From positions 1 through 64,000 of the forward strand of contig NZ_AYMG01000008.1 in NCBI RefSeq assembly GCF_000633455.1: a DNA stretch of 64,000 bases. The letters run 5' to 3'. Shown in pieces: positions 17,734-26,595 of this stretch. The notes under the pieces were generated by a model. The model did no database searches. It was not told the DNA's origin and saw nothing but the letters and a program-made list of their open reading frames with translations. Position numbers and translations under genes: made by a program. Each line of letters starts with the position of its first letter. The stretch's first letter is position 1. This stretch comes from Pedobacter jeongneungensis (GTDB taxonomy: Bacteria; Bacteroidota; Bacteroidia; Sphingobacteriales; Sphingobacteriaceae).

Positions 17734-20728
17734 TCGACCGATAAAAGTTTTATTTTTAGCTCAAAAAGCTATCCTGAAGCTAAACTTCAGCTGTAATCTT
17801 ATTGCGCTTTTATTTTTAGCACTGATTTTCCTTTACCCTAAAAAAACATTCGCCCAAACCACCTACCTGCCCCATTACAATTCTAAAAACGGATTAGCAA
17901 GCAACAACTGTTATTATATTTTACAGGATAAAAAAGGCTTTATCTGGATTGCAACTGATAATGGACTGAGCCGTTTTGATGGTACTAATTTCCAGAATTT
18001 CACCATCGAAGATGGCCTGCCGGATACGCAAATCCTCCAGATGAAAGAAGATAAGGATGGTCGTTTATGGTTTTTTGCACTTAATGGTCAGCTTAGTTAC
18101 CTTAAAGAAGGCAAATTTTATAACCAGGATAACGATGAGCTGCTTAAAAAATTAAACTTTAACACCGTAATTGTTTCATTTTTAGTTGATAAATCCGGGA
18201 GGATATGGCTCGGTACCAACGCCAACCTGATTATTTGCTGGGATGGAAAAACAATTAAAAAATACATTTCTCCTAACCAGAATGATAAATTCATCAACGC
18301 TTTTATCCACGAGGATGAACAGGGAAACATATTTGCCTACAGCGATTTAAGCGTTCAGCAATTTAATGGAAAAACTTTTTCCATGGTCAAATCAAAAGTA
18401 CAACCACTTTCTTACATGACCGCCACTAATAGCGCCCATCGGTCTTTGTTCTATCTGGATAGTGGTGGATTGAAACAATACAGACACGGAACCATTAACG
18501 ATCTGATTCCTATTCCGCAGAACCTGATCAAAAATATGTCGGGATATTTTTATTACGACGTTACCGCTAAAGAAGTTTGGTTATCGAATGCCAATGGTGC
18601 TTTTGCCCTTGATAAAAATGGCAAAACCGTTCAGTATTTACAGGATATTGCCGTTAATCAGGTAATAAAGGACAACAACCAAAACATATGGTTTGCTACC
18701 AATCAGGGTATTTATATGTTGCCAAATGCGAACAACAGGCTTTCCATTATCGATGCAGAATCGGGTTTAAGCAGTAATGTAATCAAAAGCATCACCAAAG
18801 ATGGTAAAAATCGCCTTTGGCTGGGTACCGATGATGCGGTAATCGATGTATTAAGCATCAACAATTACCAGGTTAATGAAATCGGTCTCGATGATTTTAA
18901 GAAATACAAAACCATTAAGCAGATTTCATTCGATCCAAAAGATCAATCAATTTATTTCGCTTCTGATTATGGAATGGGCGTTTTTAAGAATATTTATAAG
19001 GGCAGCGATGAAGTAAGTTATTTAAAGGAATCAAACAATTCCATGTTTGTAATCAAACACTTCAGCATTGGCGAAAACAATAACCATTTAGCATTGGCTC
19101 TATCTTCAGGCGTGGTTTTCTTATCCGACAGGAGGAACAAATTTGAATTTAACGCCGCCAAATACCGCGAAAAAGAAGATTTTTTTAAAGACCGCTCCTA
19201 CCATGTTTTTTACGACCGGGAAGGCAGTTTATGGTTCTCTAACGTTAGCGGTTTATCACAGTTTGTTAAAGGTAAACTGATCAAACATTACCAAAGTCAT
19301 CCATTACTGACCAAGAGGATAAACGACATTCAGCAGCTTGCCGATGGTACGCTGATTTTAGCTACTGATGGTTATGGACTAATCTTTTACAAAAACAATC
19401 AGATTACCAGGCAGATTACCCAAAAAGATGGTTTAACCAATAACATCTGCACTAAAATATTCGTAAAAAACAGCGAGATATGGGTACTTACGAACAAAGG
19501 TGTCAACAAAATTGCCGATTACCCAAATCAACCCAGTGTTGCCAATTTCGATTATGGTAAAGATTTGTTGAGCGACGATATTAACAGTTTATTTATCGAC
19601 GATAGCACAGCTTATTTTGCCACCAACAAAGGTTTGATTCTATTCAAATACAATAATAAAAATATCATTAAAAACCTACCAAAAGTTTATGTTACCTCTA
19701 TCATTAAAGATAACGAACGTTTACCGGTAGATCAGGGTAATTTCACCTTCGAAACAGGTAATAACACCATTTTATTTACCTTTAGTGCGGTAGATTTTAC
19801 CACCAGTGATATTACCTATCGCTACCGTTTAAATGAAAATTCGCCCTGGATTGAAACACGCACCAGGCGATTGGATTTCTCTTCCCTCCAATCGGGCGAT
19901 TACGTTTTTGAAGTAAGTGCCAAAAGCCAGAACGGCAACTGGGGCGAATCGGCAAAAATTTCCTTTACCATTAAAAAACATTTTTGGCAAAGTCTGTGGT
20001 TTTTATCCATTTTAATCCTGCTGGTGGCTTATATTTTCTATAAGGTGGCTGTTTATATTACCCGCAAACAAAAAGATAAAGAGCAAGAGCAATTATTATT
20101 AAAAAATAAGGTACTAATGCTTGAGCAGCAGGCTTTACAGGCGATGATGAACCCGCATTTTGTGTTTAACGTAATGAATTCCATCCAGCATTACATTAAC
20201 ACCCAAAATACAGCCTCGGCAAATAAAGTTTTAACAGGTTTTGCCCGTTTGATCAGAAAAAACCTCGAAATCTGTACAAAAAGTTATATTTCTTTAGAAG
20301 AAGAATTAGAATACTTGAATCTTTATTTAAAGCTAGAGAAAAACCGTTTCGGCGATAAACTGGAATATATTTTTAATATTGACGAAGATATAGACCGGGA
20401 AGAAACCTTTATCCCCTCGATGCTGTTACAACCTTACGTAGAAAATGCAATATGGCATGGTATAATGCCAAAAGAAACTGGTGGCGAAATTCAGATCAAC
20501 ATTAAATTGCAGGACGAATTTTATTTAAACATTGAAATTATTGATGACGGGATTGGCATAGACAATTCTTTAAAGGATAAAAAAGAAACCCATATTAGTA
20601 AAGGCATGCAGTTAACAAAAGAGAGATTACACCTTTTAGGGCAGATTGGAGCAAAACCTATACACTTAAACGTGAAGCAAAACACTACAAATGGCACAAC
20701 AGTATCCATTTCTATCCCGCTAAAATAG
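17723..20728 (+). CDS. Two-component sensor kinase with beta-propeller sensor domain
   Basis: This 1001-residue membrane kinase begins with a GTG and a signal sequence ending near KTFAQ. A long extracytoplasmic region of Reg_prop-type repeats (for example DKKGFIWIATDNGLSRFDG and NQNIWFATNQGIY) is followed by a Y_Y_Y domain (about 660-750), one membrane helix (WFLSILILLVAYIFY) and a LytS-like catalytic part with phosphoacceptor His812 in NPHFVFN and an ATPase N-box PYVENAIWHG. Similar sensors in Bacteroidetes often detect polysaccharide fragments, but no polysaccharide genes adjoin. Partner of the overlapping LytTR regulator. Confidence 0.94.
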   Translation: MIINRPIKVLFLAQKAILKLNFSCNLIALLFLALIFLYPKKTFAQTTYLPHYNSKNGLASNNCYYILQDKKGFIWIATDNGLSRFDGTNFQNFTIEDGLPDTQILQMKEDKDGRLWFFALNGQLSYLKEGKFYNQDNDELLKKLNFNTVIVSFLVDKSGRIWLGTNANLIICWDGKTIKKYISPNQNDKFINAFIHEDEQGNIFAYSDLSVQQFNGKTFSMVKSKVQPLSYMTATNSAHRSLFYLDSGGLKQYRHGTINDLIPIPQNLIKNMSGYFYYDVTAKEVWLSNANGAFALDKNGKTVQYLQDIAVNQVIKDNNQNIWFATNQGIYMLPNANNRLSIIDAESGLSSNVIKSITKDGKNRLWLGTDDAVIDVLSINNYQVNEIGLDDFKKYKTIKQISFDPKDQSIYFASDYGMGVFKNIYKGSDEVSYLKESNNSMFVIKHFSIGENNNHLALALSSGVVFLSDRRNKFEFNAAKYREKEDFFKDRSYHVFYDREGSLWFSNVSGLSQFVKGKLIKHYQSHPLLTKRINDIQQLADGTLILATDGYGLIFYKNNQITRQITQKDGLTNNICTKIFVKNSEIWVLTNKGVNKIADYPNQPSVANFDYGKDLLSDDINSLFIDDSTAYFATNKGLILFKYNNKNIIKNLPKVYVTSIIKDNERLPVDQGNFTFETGNNTILFTFSAVDFTTSDITYRYRLNENSPWIETRTRRLDFSSLQSGDYVFEVSAKSQNGNWGESAKISFTIKKHFWQSLWFLSILILLVAYIFYKVAVYITRKQKDKEQEQLLLKNKVLMLEQQALQAMMNPHFVFNVMNSIQHYINTQNTASANKVLTGFARLIRKNLEICTKSYISLEEELEYLNLYLKLEKNRFGDKLEYIFNIDEDIDREETFIPSMLLQPYVENAIWHGIMPKETGGEIQINIKLQDEFYLNIEIIDDGIGIDNSLKDKKETHISKGMQLTKERLHLLGQIGAKPIHLNVKQNTTNGTTVSISIPLK

Positions 20729-20919
20729 AAATTTTACCGTTTACTCAATTATTAATACCACTCACTAAATAGAACCTTGATCGAACCCTCTTTAGCCTTA
20801 AACTTGTGTTAGAAATAAACGATAGTGTTTATCAAAGACGTTCTTATAGAATTGATATAGATATTTAATAACCTAACCTAAAACTATATCTTAATTCAGG
20901 TTTCATTTGTGTGTTGAAA

Positions 20920-20953
20920 GCGGTCTTGTTTTTAAAAGCGAGACCGCTTTTTT
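20920..20953 (+). terminator. Rho-independent terminator just upstream of scpB
   Basis: The stem GCGGTCT (20920-20926) pairs with AGACCGC (20941-20947) and is followed by TTTTTT (20948-20953). It would end the kinase transcript or its read-through. The scpB -7 box starts only 14 nt after the T-tract. Confidence 0.75.
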
Positions 20954-20967
20954 ATGCCCAAAAATTC

Positions 20968-20975
20968 TATTTTTG
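20968..20975 (+). promoter_or_regulatory. -7 box of scpB 3 nt before the ATG
   Basis: TATTTTTG matches TAnnTTTG and is separated from the ATG at 20979 by TAT only. The predicted mRNA is leaderless. Confidence 0.55.
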
Positions 20976-20978
20976 TAT

Positions 20979-21545
20979 ATGCCCAAACACAATATCACCA
21001 GGCACATCGAAGCCCTTATATTTTCTTCCAGCCAAAGTATAGGCACGCAGGAAATCATACTTGCCCTTAATGCCGTTTTTAACGAAGAGTTTATCGAAAC
21101 ACAGGTATTCGAAAACATCGAACAGATTAAGGAAAAATATAGTCATGATGATTTTGCAATCGAACTTGTATTCTTAAACAATGGTTATCAGTTCCTCACC
21201 AAAAAAGATTATCACGAAACCGTTAACCAGCTTCAGCTACACCGATCGAAGAAAAAATTAAGTCAGGCTGCTATGGAAACCCTGGCCATTATTGCTTATC
21301 GCCAGCCAATTACCAAACTCGAAATTGAACAGATCAGGGGTGTAAATTCCGATTACTCTGTGCAACGCCTGCTTGAAAAAGAACTGATCAGTATTGATGG
21401 AAAGGCAGAAACACCAGGCAGGCCAATCCTTTACAGCACCAGTTCATTATTTATGGATTATTTCGGACTAAATAACCTTAGCCAGCTTCCTCAGTTAAAA
21501 GACATTGTAAAAGAGGAAAATACCGTTGGCGAAAATGTTGAATAA
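20979..21545 (+). CDS. scpB: Segregation and condensation protein B
   Basis: The 188-residue winged-helix protein is ScpB, kleisin-associated subunit of the SMC-ScpAB chromosome condensation complex. Visible are the tandem winged-helix regions and the signature MAMETLAIIAYRQPITKLEIE-like segment (AMETLAIIAYRQPITKLE) followed by IRGVNSD and PGRPILYSTS. An in-frame upstream ATG at 20907 would encode residues across the terminator and promoter, so I place the start at 20979. ScpA is not in the window. Confidence 0.93.
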   Translation: MPKHNITRHIEALIFSSSQSIGTQEIILALNAVFNEEFIETQVFENIEQIKEKYSHDDFAIELVFLNNGYQFLTKKDYHETVNQLQLHRSKKKLSQAAMETLAIIAYRQPITKLEIEQIRGVNSDYSVQRLLEKELISIDGKAETPGRPILYSTSSLFMDYFGLNNLSQLPQLKDIVKEENTVGENVE

Positions 21546-21620
21546 ATAATTTAATTTCTTTGCTTACAGGTTGTTATTAAAAAAGTTTTTTTTGTATTTT
21601 TAAACTATAAAAGCAATTTT

Positions 21621-21628
21621 TATTTTTG
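21621..21628 (+). promoter_or_regulatory. -7 box of the Asp-rich gene, 4 nt before the ATG
   Basis: TATTTTTG, a full TAnnTTTG match, is followed by TGTT and the ATG at 21633. It supports the small reading frame as a real, leaderless gene. Confidence 0.55.
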
Positions 21629-21632
21629 TGTT

Positions 21633-21827
21633 ATGAAAGCGCCAAAGAAACTCCCAACAAAGCCGACTACTAAGAAACAGGTAGACGAAGATGATGACCT
21701 TGAAGATGATGACGATATTCAAACAACGAAAAAGAAGCCTCAGGATGATGATGATGACGATTTTGACATGCCATTAGATGACCTTGACAACTTCGATAAT
21801 TTCGACGATGATGACGACGATTTTTAA
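21633..21827 (+). CDS. Small aspartate-rich protein of unknown function
   Basis: The 64-residue product has a short basic N-terminus (MKAPKKLPTKPTTKKQ) and then three acidic runs built from D and E (for example DEDDDLEDDDD), ending in DNFDNFDDDDDDF. It is probably disordered and highly charged, with no membrane segment. I recognise no domain. A strong -7 box 4 nt upstream and a clear terminator 21 bp downstream frame it as an independent gene. A nucleic-acid mimic, a cation buffer or a partner of ribosomal or chromosomal proteins are only guesses. Confidence 0.75.
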   Translation: MKAPKKLPTKPTTKKQVDEDDDLEDDDDIQTTKKKPQDDDDDDFDMPLDDLDNFDNFDDDDDDF

Positions 21828-21848
21828 TATTTAAAAAACATATATTTG

Positions 21849-21882
21849 AAAAAGCATCCGCCCGCTTGGTAGGATGCTTTTT
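21849..21882 (+). terminator. Rho-independent terminator after the Asp-rich gene
   Basis: AAAAAGCATCC (21849-21859) pairs with GGATGCTTTTT (21872-21882), an 11-bp stem with a T-tract in the arm. Being A/T symmetric it may work in both directions. A TATATTTG box at 21841-21848 abuts it and could serve the next gene. Confidence 0.75.
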
Positions 21883-21899
21883 AATTTTAAAATGTGCCC

Positions 21900-23018
21900 A
21901 TGCAAGTTATACCGGTAAATAATCCATCATTAAAAAAAGACTTTCTAAATACGCCCAAGCTCTTATATAAAAACGACAAAAACTGGATCTGTCCGTTGGA
22001 TAGCGAAGTAGAAAATGTTTTTAATCCGGAAAAAAACACCTTTTTTGCACATGGAAAATGCACACGTTGGGTTTTGAAAGATGATGCGGGAAAGCTTATC
22101 GGCCGTGTGGCGGCCTTTATCAATGAGAAAAAAGCCTATCATTACGATCAACCAACTGGCGGAATGGGTTTCTTTGAATGCATTGATGATGAAAAAGCGG
22201 CATTTCTTTTATTTGATACTGCAAAAGCCTGGTTAACCGAAAATGGCATGAAAGCGATGGACGGACCAATTAATTTTGGAGAGAACGACACCTTTTGGGG
22301 TTTATTGGTTGAGGGCTTTACCCCTCCTTCTTTCGGGATGAATTATAATTTTCCGTACTATCAAAAGTTTTTCGAAAAATATGGATTTGTTACCGAATAT
22401 GAACAGTTAACCAATCATATCAATCTTACCATTCCTTTCCCTGAACGTTTTACAAAAATTGCCAATTGGGTAAGAAATAAACCGGGTTATACTTTTGAAT
22501 ATTTCAGTAAGACAAACGCCAGCAAATACATTAATGATTTAATGGAAATCTATAACGACGGCTGGCAGGATTTCGAAAATTTTGTTCCCATTAAAAAGGA
22601 AACCCTCGAAGAAAGCTTTAAAAGCATGGAGCCGATTATGGATGAACATTTGATCCAGTTTGCCTATTTTAATGGCGAACCAGCATCTTTTGTAGTATTA
22701 ATCCCTGATGCGAACCAGATGATTAAGGGTTTTGATGGTAAACTAGGCTTAATCGAAAAATTAAAATTCGCGTACCGCCGCTGGGTGGGCGTTACCCGCA
22801 TGAGGGCAATTGTAATGGGTACTAAACCTAAATTCCAGAAACATGGTTTAGAATCAGTCCTCTTTATCCGTTTGGGAGAGTATGTATTGCCTAAAAACCA
22901 GTACAAAGAACTCGAATTGAGCTGGGTTGGTGATTTTAACGAACAAATGATCGCGATACATAAGGCCACCGGTGCTACTTTTGGTAAAAAGCATTTAACG
23001 ATGCGCAAGGTATTTTAA
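21900..23018 (+). CDS. GNAT-like protein of unknown substrate
   Basis: The product of about 372 residues is a large cytosolic protein seen in many Bacteroidota. The N-terminal half contains WICPLDSEVENVFNP and GKLIGRVAAFINEK, the C-terminal half resembles a GNAT acetyl-transferase-like fold (PASFVVLIPDANQMI, then the C-terminal HKATGATFGKKH). No catalytic assignment is possible from the sequence. A GTG at 21894 is an alternative start; the ATG at 21900 gives MQVIPVNNPSLKKDF and is preferred. No obvious operon partners. Confidence 0.85.
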   Translation: MQVIPVNNPSLKKDFLNTPKLLYKNDKNWICPLDSEVENVFNPEKNTFFAHGKCTRWVLKDDAGKLIGRVAAFINEKKAYHYDQPTGGMGFFECIDDEKAAFLLFDTAKAWLTENGMKAMDGPINFGENDTFWGLLVEGFTPPSFGMNYNFPYYQKFFEKYGFVTEYEQLTNHINLTIPFPERFTKIANWVRNKPGYTFEYFSKTNASKYINDLMEIYNDGWQDFENFVPIKKETLEESFKSMEPIMDEHLIQFAYFNGEPASFVVLIPDANQMIKGFDGKLGLIEKLKFAYRRWVGVTRMRAIVMGTKPKFQKHGLESVLFIRLGEYVLPKNQYKELELSWVGDFNEQMIAIHKATGATFGKKHLTMRKVF

Positions 23019-23076
23019 ACTTAACAGGTTTGTCACTTGCCAAGGTTCGTGTCGCCACGAACCTTTTTTAATTTAT

Positions 23077-23169
23077 TTTGCCACGGAGACGCAGAAAACA
23101 CGGATCAATTAAACTTCTAAGTCTTATGCAGCAGATTTCTCCATTCCGTACACTTCAGTCGAAATGACG
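23077..23169. repeat. Remnant words of two intergenic repeat classes
   Basis: GCCACGGAGACGCAGAAAAC at about 23080 belongs to the CGCAAAG/CACAGAG vocabulary of 3.3-3.5 kb. CAGATTTCTCC followed by CACTTCAGTCGAAATGACG (about 23132-23167) is a half copy of the GTCATTTCGACTGAAG class seen near 50490. Confidence 0.45.
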
Positions 23170-23181
23170 TTTAAGTATAAC

Positions 23182-24111
23182 CTACGCACTTTTATATTTC
23201 GGCAAATTAATCAACAACACACTTCCTAAAATAATTACCAAACCAATCACCTGTGTAAGGCCAATTACTTCATTGGTAAAAGTTAAACTCAACAGTACTG
23301 CCACAACAGGATTTACGTAAGCATAAGTACTTACCTGTGTAGCCGGACGCACTTTTAGCAACCACACATAAGCACTAAAAGCTGCAATAGAACCGAATAA
23401 AATCAGGTAGATAATTGATAACCAGGCGTCAAGCGATATACTACCCCAATCTAATAATTTAAATTCTGATTTCACTAATGCTCCGGGTAAAAAAGCCAAA
23501 CTCGCCATCAACATTTGCCAGCCTGTATTTACTGAAACCGAACTTTCTGTAGTGGGGTGATATTTTGAATAAAGTGATCCTCCAGCCCATGCAATTGGCC
23601 CGAAAACCAGCAGTACCATACCGATAATCTGTAGATTACTTTGAGGTTTATCAAGCGCCAGCCTAATCTGATCGCCAAATAAAAGCACAACACCTAAAAA
23701 TCCTATGATCAAACCGGAAACGATATATTTATTACTGAGATTTTCTTTCCAGTGCGATTTATCCAGAATCACAAACCATATTGCTGCCGAAGCCACCATA
23801 ATGGCTACCAAACCGCTTGGTATAAATTGTTCTACCCAAATTACGATGCCATTCCCTAAACCCAGCATTAAAATCCCACTTACTGCAGCAATTTTAATGG
23901 TTTTTAGGTTGAAAATCTGCTCCCCTTTTATCTTGCACCAGCCTAACAACAAAATGCCTGCAACAGTAAACCGCACTACACCTAAAATAAAAGGTGGAAA
24001 ACCAGCGAGTGCTTTCTGGATAAAAAAGTAGGTAGAACCCCACACAATATATACAATGGCAAAGGCCAGGTAAACCATTACCGGAGATGCCGTTTTATTT
24101 AAATTTGTCAT
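23182..24111 (-). CDS. EamA-family (DMT superfamily) transporter
   Basis: The 309-residue integral membrane protein shows about ten hydrophobic helices arranged as two EamA repeats (first repeat with AFAIVYIVWGSTYFFIQKAL, second with ASLAFLPGAL through LVIILGSVLLINL). It is probably an inner-membrane exporter of amino acids or metabolites. The gene starts 4 bp after the stop of an Lrp/AsnC regulator, so the two form an operon, and regulation of the exporter by an amino-acid-sensing Lrp protein is likely. Substrate not predictable. Confidence 0.92.
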   Translation of the reverse strand: MTNLNKTASPVMVYLAFAIVYIVWGSTYFFIQKALAGFPPFILGVVRFTVAGILLLGWCKIKGEQIFNLKTIKIAAVSGILMLGLGNGIVIWVEQFIPSGLVAIMVASAAIWFVILDKSHWKENLSNKYIVSGLIIGFLGVVLLFGDQIRLALDKPQSNLQIIGMVLLVFGPIAWAGGSLYSKYHPTTESSVSVNTGWQMLMASLAFLPGALVKSEFKLLDWGSISLDAWLSIIYLILFGSIAAFSAYVWLLKVRPATQVSTYAYVNPVVAVLLSLTFTNEVIGLTQVIGLVIILGSVLLINLPKYKSA

Positions 24112-24115
24112 GACT

Positions 24116-24595
24116 TTATTTTTGAGGAATTACCAATTGTTGTTGCTCTTTTACCGTTTCTAACACAATCGTTGTCTTCACGGATAAAATATTGGGAACT
24201 TTGCTAAACTCATCGCGTAATAAAGCCATTAATGATGCAGAATCAGTCGTTCTCACTTTCACCAGGAAACAATCATCACCTGCAATTACATGCACTTCCT
24301 GTACATCTGGGATTTTTGCCAATTCACTTGCAGTATCATTACAACTGAAACTTTGCGAAGATTTCATGGAGATGAAAGCCAATAACTTTAAGTCAACTGC
24401 TGCAGGATTTACTTTAGCATTGTATCCGGTAATTACATTCTTCTTCTCGAGTTTTTTTACGCGCTCCAGCACGGCTGAGGGAACAAGATCCAATGCCTTC
24501 GCTAAATCTACGTTCGAGATCCGCGCATTATCCTGCATGAGTCTGAGTATAGCCAGATCGATATGATCCAGACTAAAATTGTTTTCAATTACCAT
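24116..24595 (-). CDS. Lrp/AsnC-family transcriptional regulator
   Basis: The 159-residue protein has an N-terminal helix-turn-helix (LDHIDLAILRLMQDNARISN and VPSAVLERVKKLEKKNVI) and a C-terminal RAM/AsnC ligand-binding domain (VQEVHVIAGDDCFLVKV). It is the first gene of a two-gene unit with an EamA exporter 4 bp downstream. Lrp-type proteins usually autoregulate and respond to an amino acid. Upstream is a very AT-rich, partly palindromic stretch (ATTCAAAATATTTTAAAT near 24632) that could hold its operator. Confidence 0.94.
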   Translation of the reverse strand: MVIENNFSLDHIDLAILRLMQDNARISNVDLAKALDLVPSAVLERVKKLEKKNVITGYNAKVNPAAVDLKLLAFISMKSSQSFSCNDTASELAKIPDVQEVHVIAGDDCFLVKVRTTDSASLMALLRDEFSKVPNILSVKTTIVLETVKEQQQLVIPQK

Positions 24596-24714
24596 TCTAT
24601 AAAACTATAAATATTTAGAATAAAATTCAAAATATTTTAAATAAAAATGAATTTTATTCTACATTATAATTTTATAATGATAATTAGTCGGCAGACTAAG
24701 TGATTATTCGAATT

Positions 24715-25035
24715 TTATATTCCAAGTTTATCGTATAGATCGATCACCTTTTTACGGAGTTTATTGATTTCTTCTTCCTTTTCAATCAGTTCTTTTTTAA
24801 GTGCAGCCAATTCTGCAGAGGGGTCTGCCCCTACCGATTGACCATCGATCAATTGTACAACGGGAATTTTAAAGGTTTTGGAAATCTGGAGTAAACGGGA
24901 AATATTGAGATCGGTTTGGCCTGTCTCTATTTTGCAGAAAGCCGGAGTAGAAATGTTTAGTTTTTTAGCAGCATCCGCCTGACTTAAACCTAAGGCCAAT
25001 CTGCTTTGTTTAATACGATCTCCGATGCTTTTCAT
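24715..25035 (-). CDS. XRE-family helix-turn-helix protein with coiled-coil tail
   Basis: The 106-residue protein has an XRE/Cro-type HTH at about residues 5-60 (IGDRIKQSRLALGLSQADAA, FCKIETGQTDLNISRLL) and a charged coiled coil at about 72-104 (LKKELIEKEEEINKLRKKVI) that should mediate dimerisation. No toxin-like gene adjoins it. It is the last gene in a minus-strand run after mpl, separated by a TGAGAT-type word array. Target genes unknown. Confidence 0.9.
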   Translation of the reverse strand: MKSIGDRIKQSRLALGLSQADAAKKLNISTPAFCKIETGQTDLNISRLLQISKTFKIPVVQLIDGQSVGADPSAELAALKKELIEKEEEINKLRKKVIDLYDKLGI

Positions 25036-25045
25036 AGTTTAAATT

Positions 25046-25118
25046 AGATATGAGATGTTAGATATGAGATTTGAGAGGGATTTGAGCTTTCAAATATCAC
25101 CTCTCATATCTCTAACCT
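25046..25118. repeat. TGAGAT/TGAGA word array folded as a hairpin (mpl-XRE gap)
   Basis: Left-arm words AGATATGAGAT, AGATATGAGATTTGAGAGG are mirrored by CAAATATCACCTCTCATATC and TCTAACCTCAC. The centre GAGGGATTTGAG / TCAAATATCACCTC pairs well. The same words recur at 26485-26536 and 33743-33835. Confidence 0.75.
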
Positions 25119-26470
25119 CACTTCTCCAAAGCAGCCGACAACTCAGGCAGATCGAAACCTGCATAATTACCAGAACTCATCATCAGCAGATTTGTATTCT
25201 TATAATTGAGGCTTAACAGATAGCTTTTTAGCTTTACAGCATCGTTAAAAAATTTCAGTTTTGGATTAGCAAAAGCCTGTTGCACATCATCTTCAGAAAA
25301 AGGTTCCATGCGTTTTTGCTCAAAAGATTTAATGTCGATAAATACGATTGCCTCATCAGCTTTATCCATTGCACCGGTATATTCTTTTAAAAAATCTTTA
25401 TTCAAACTGCTAAAAGTATGTAGTTCAATACAGGCTACCAATTTACGATCGGTAAACTGCGCTTTAACCGCATCAATAGTAGCCTTTAATTTTGATGGTG
25501 AATGCGCAAAATCTTTATAAACATTTGTCGAATCATCAGCAGAAATGACTTCTAAGCGTTTGGCAGCTCCTGTAAATGAAGTAATAGCGGCATAAAATTC
25601 ACTTTCATTAATATCCAGTTCTTTACATACCAATTTCGCAGCATTAAGGTTCATCAGGTTATGATCGCCAAAAATCTTTAAAGCTGTTTCTTCCGGCAAA
25701 AGGTAAGTTATTCCCTTTCTGATTTCGTGTTCTGGAATGGCATAACCAATTTTGGTTACATCAGCTTTTGAATTAGCTACAATTTCATTCAGGTCAGCAT
25801 CTGCTTTACAGTAAATCAATGTTCCATTAGGCTCAATGGTATCAATAAATTTATCAAACTGTAAGGTATAATCGGCATAAGTTGGAAACACATTAATGTG
25901 ATCCCAGGCAATACCGCTGATTACGGCAACATTGGCTTTATACAGGTGAAATTTTGGTCTTCTATCAATCGGTGAAGATAAATACTCATCGCCTTCAATA
26001 ATCATTACCAGAGCTTCTTCCGTCACTTTTACCATGGTTTCGAAACCAGCCAGCTGTGCACCAACCAGGTAATCGAAATCGCGTTTATAATAATTTAACA
26101 CATGCAAAATCATACTGGTAATGGTTGTTTTACCATGACTGCCACCAATTACTACACGTAACTTATTTTTGCTCTGTTCGTAAATATATTCAGGGTAAGA
26201 ATAGATTTTAACGCCCAGTTCCTGTGCCTTCAATAACTCTGGATTATCTATACGGGCGTGCATGCCCAAAATTACCGCATCAAGATCTTTAGAAACGCGG
26301 TTTTCTTCCCAGCCCATTTCAGCAGGTAATAAACCATATTTATCCAAACGGGATTTTGCTGGTTCGAAAATCACATCATCAGAACCTGAAATCTGATATC
26401 CTTTTTTATGTAGGGCGATGGCCAGGTTGTGCATGGCACTTCCACCGATTGCTATAAAATGTATGCGCAT
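25118..26470 (-). CDS. mpl: UDP-N-acetylmuramate:L-alanyl-gamma-D-glutamyl-meso-diaminopimelate ligase
   Basis: The roughly 450-residue Mur-ligase-family enzyme reattaches the recycled peptide L-Ala-gamma-D-Glu-mDAP to UDP-MurNAc during peptidoglycan recycling. It starts MRIHFIAIGGSAMHNLA, has the ATP-binding GGSHGKTTITSMI near residue 107, the Mur signature with EGDEY, and the C-terminal KDFAHSPSK motif. The family N-terminus and a word-repeat array directly upstream favour the ATG at 26470 over the in-frame one at 26539. It lies downstream of prmA in the same direction. Confidence 0.94.
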   Translation of the reverse strand: MRIHFIAIGGSAMHNLAIALHKKGYQISGSDDVIFEPAKSRLDKYGLLPAEMGWEENRVSKDLDAVILGMHARIDNPELLKAQELGVKIYSYPEYIYEQSKNKLRVVIGGSHGKTTITSMILHVLNYYKRDFDYLVGAQLAGFETMVKVTEEALVMIIEGDEYLSSPIDRRPKFHLYKANVAVISGIAWDHINVFPTYADYTLQFDKFIDTIEPNGTLIYCKADADLNEIVANSKADVTKIGYAIPEHEIRKGITYLLPEETALKIFGDHNLMNLNAAKLVCKELDINESEFYAAITSFTGAAKRLEVISADDSTNVYKDFAHSPSKLKATIDAVKAQFTDRKLVACIELHTFSSLNKDFLKEYTGAMDKADEAIVFIDIKSFEQKRMEPFSEDDVQQAFANPKLKFFNDAVKLKSYLLSLNYKNTNLLMMSSGNYAGFDLPELSAALEK

Positions 26471-26475
26471 ATTTT

Positions 26476-26536
26476 TTTGTTTTAGATATGAGAAGGGAGA
26501 TTTGAGATGTGAGACACAAGATTTGAGATATGAGAA
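26476..26536. repeat. TGAGAT word array upstream of mpl
   Basis: Direct, not inverted, repeats: AGATATGAGA, GAGATTTGAGATGTGAGA, AGATTTGAGATATGAGA. It is the left-arm vocabulary of the arrays at 25046 and 33743. A GCGTTTGGCGGTTTGCG word block follows at about 26564-26580. Confidence 0.7.
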
Positions 26537-26595
26537 CAAACCCTGCGCCTTAAATCTTTCATCGCGTTTGGCGGTTTGCGTATGGAGTTTAAGCC

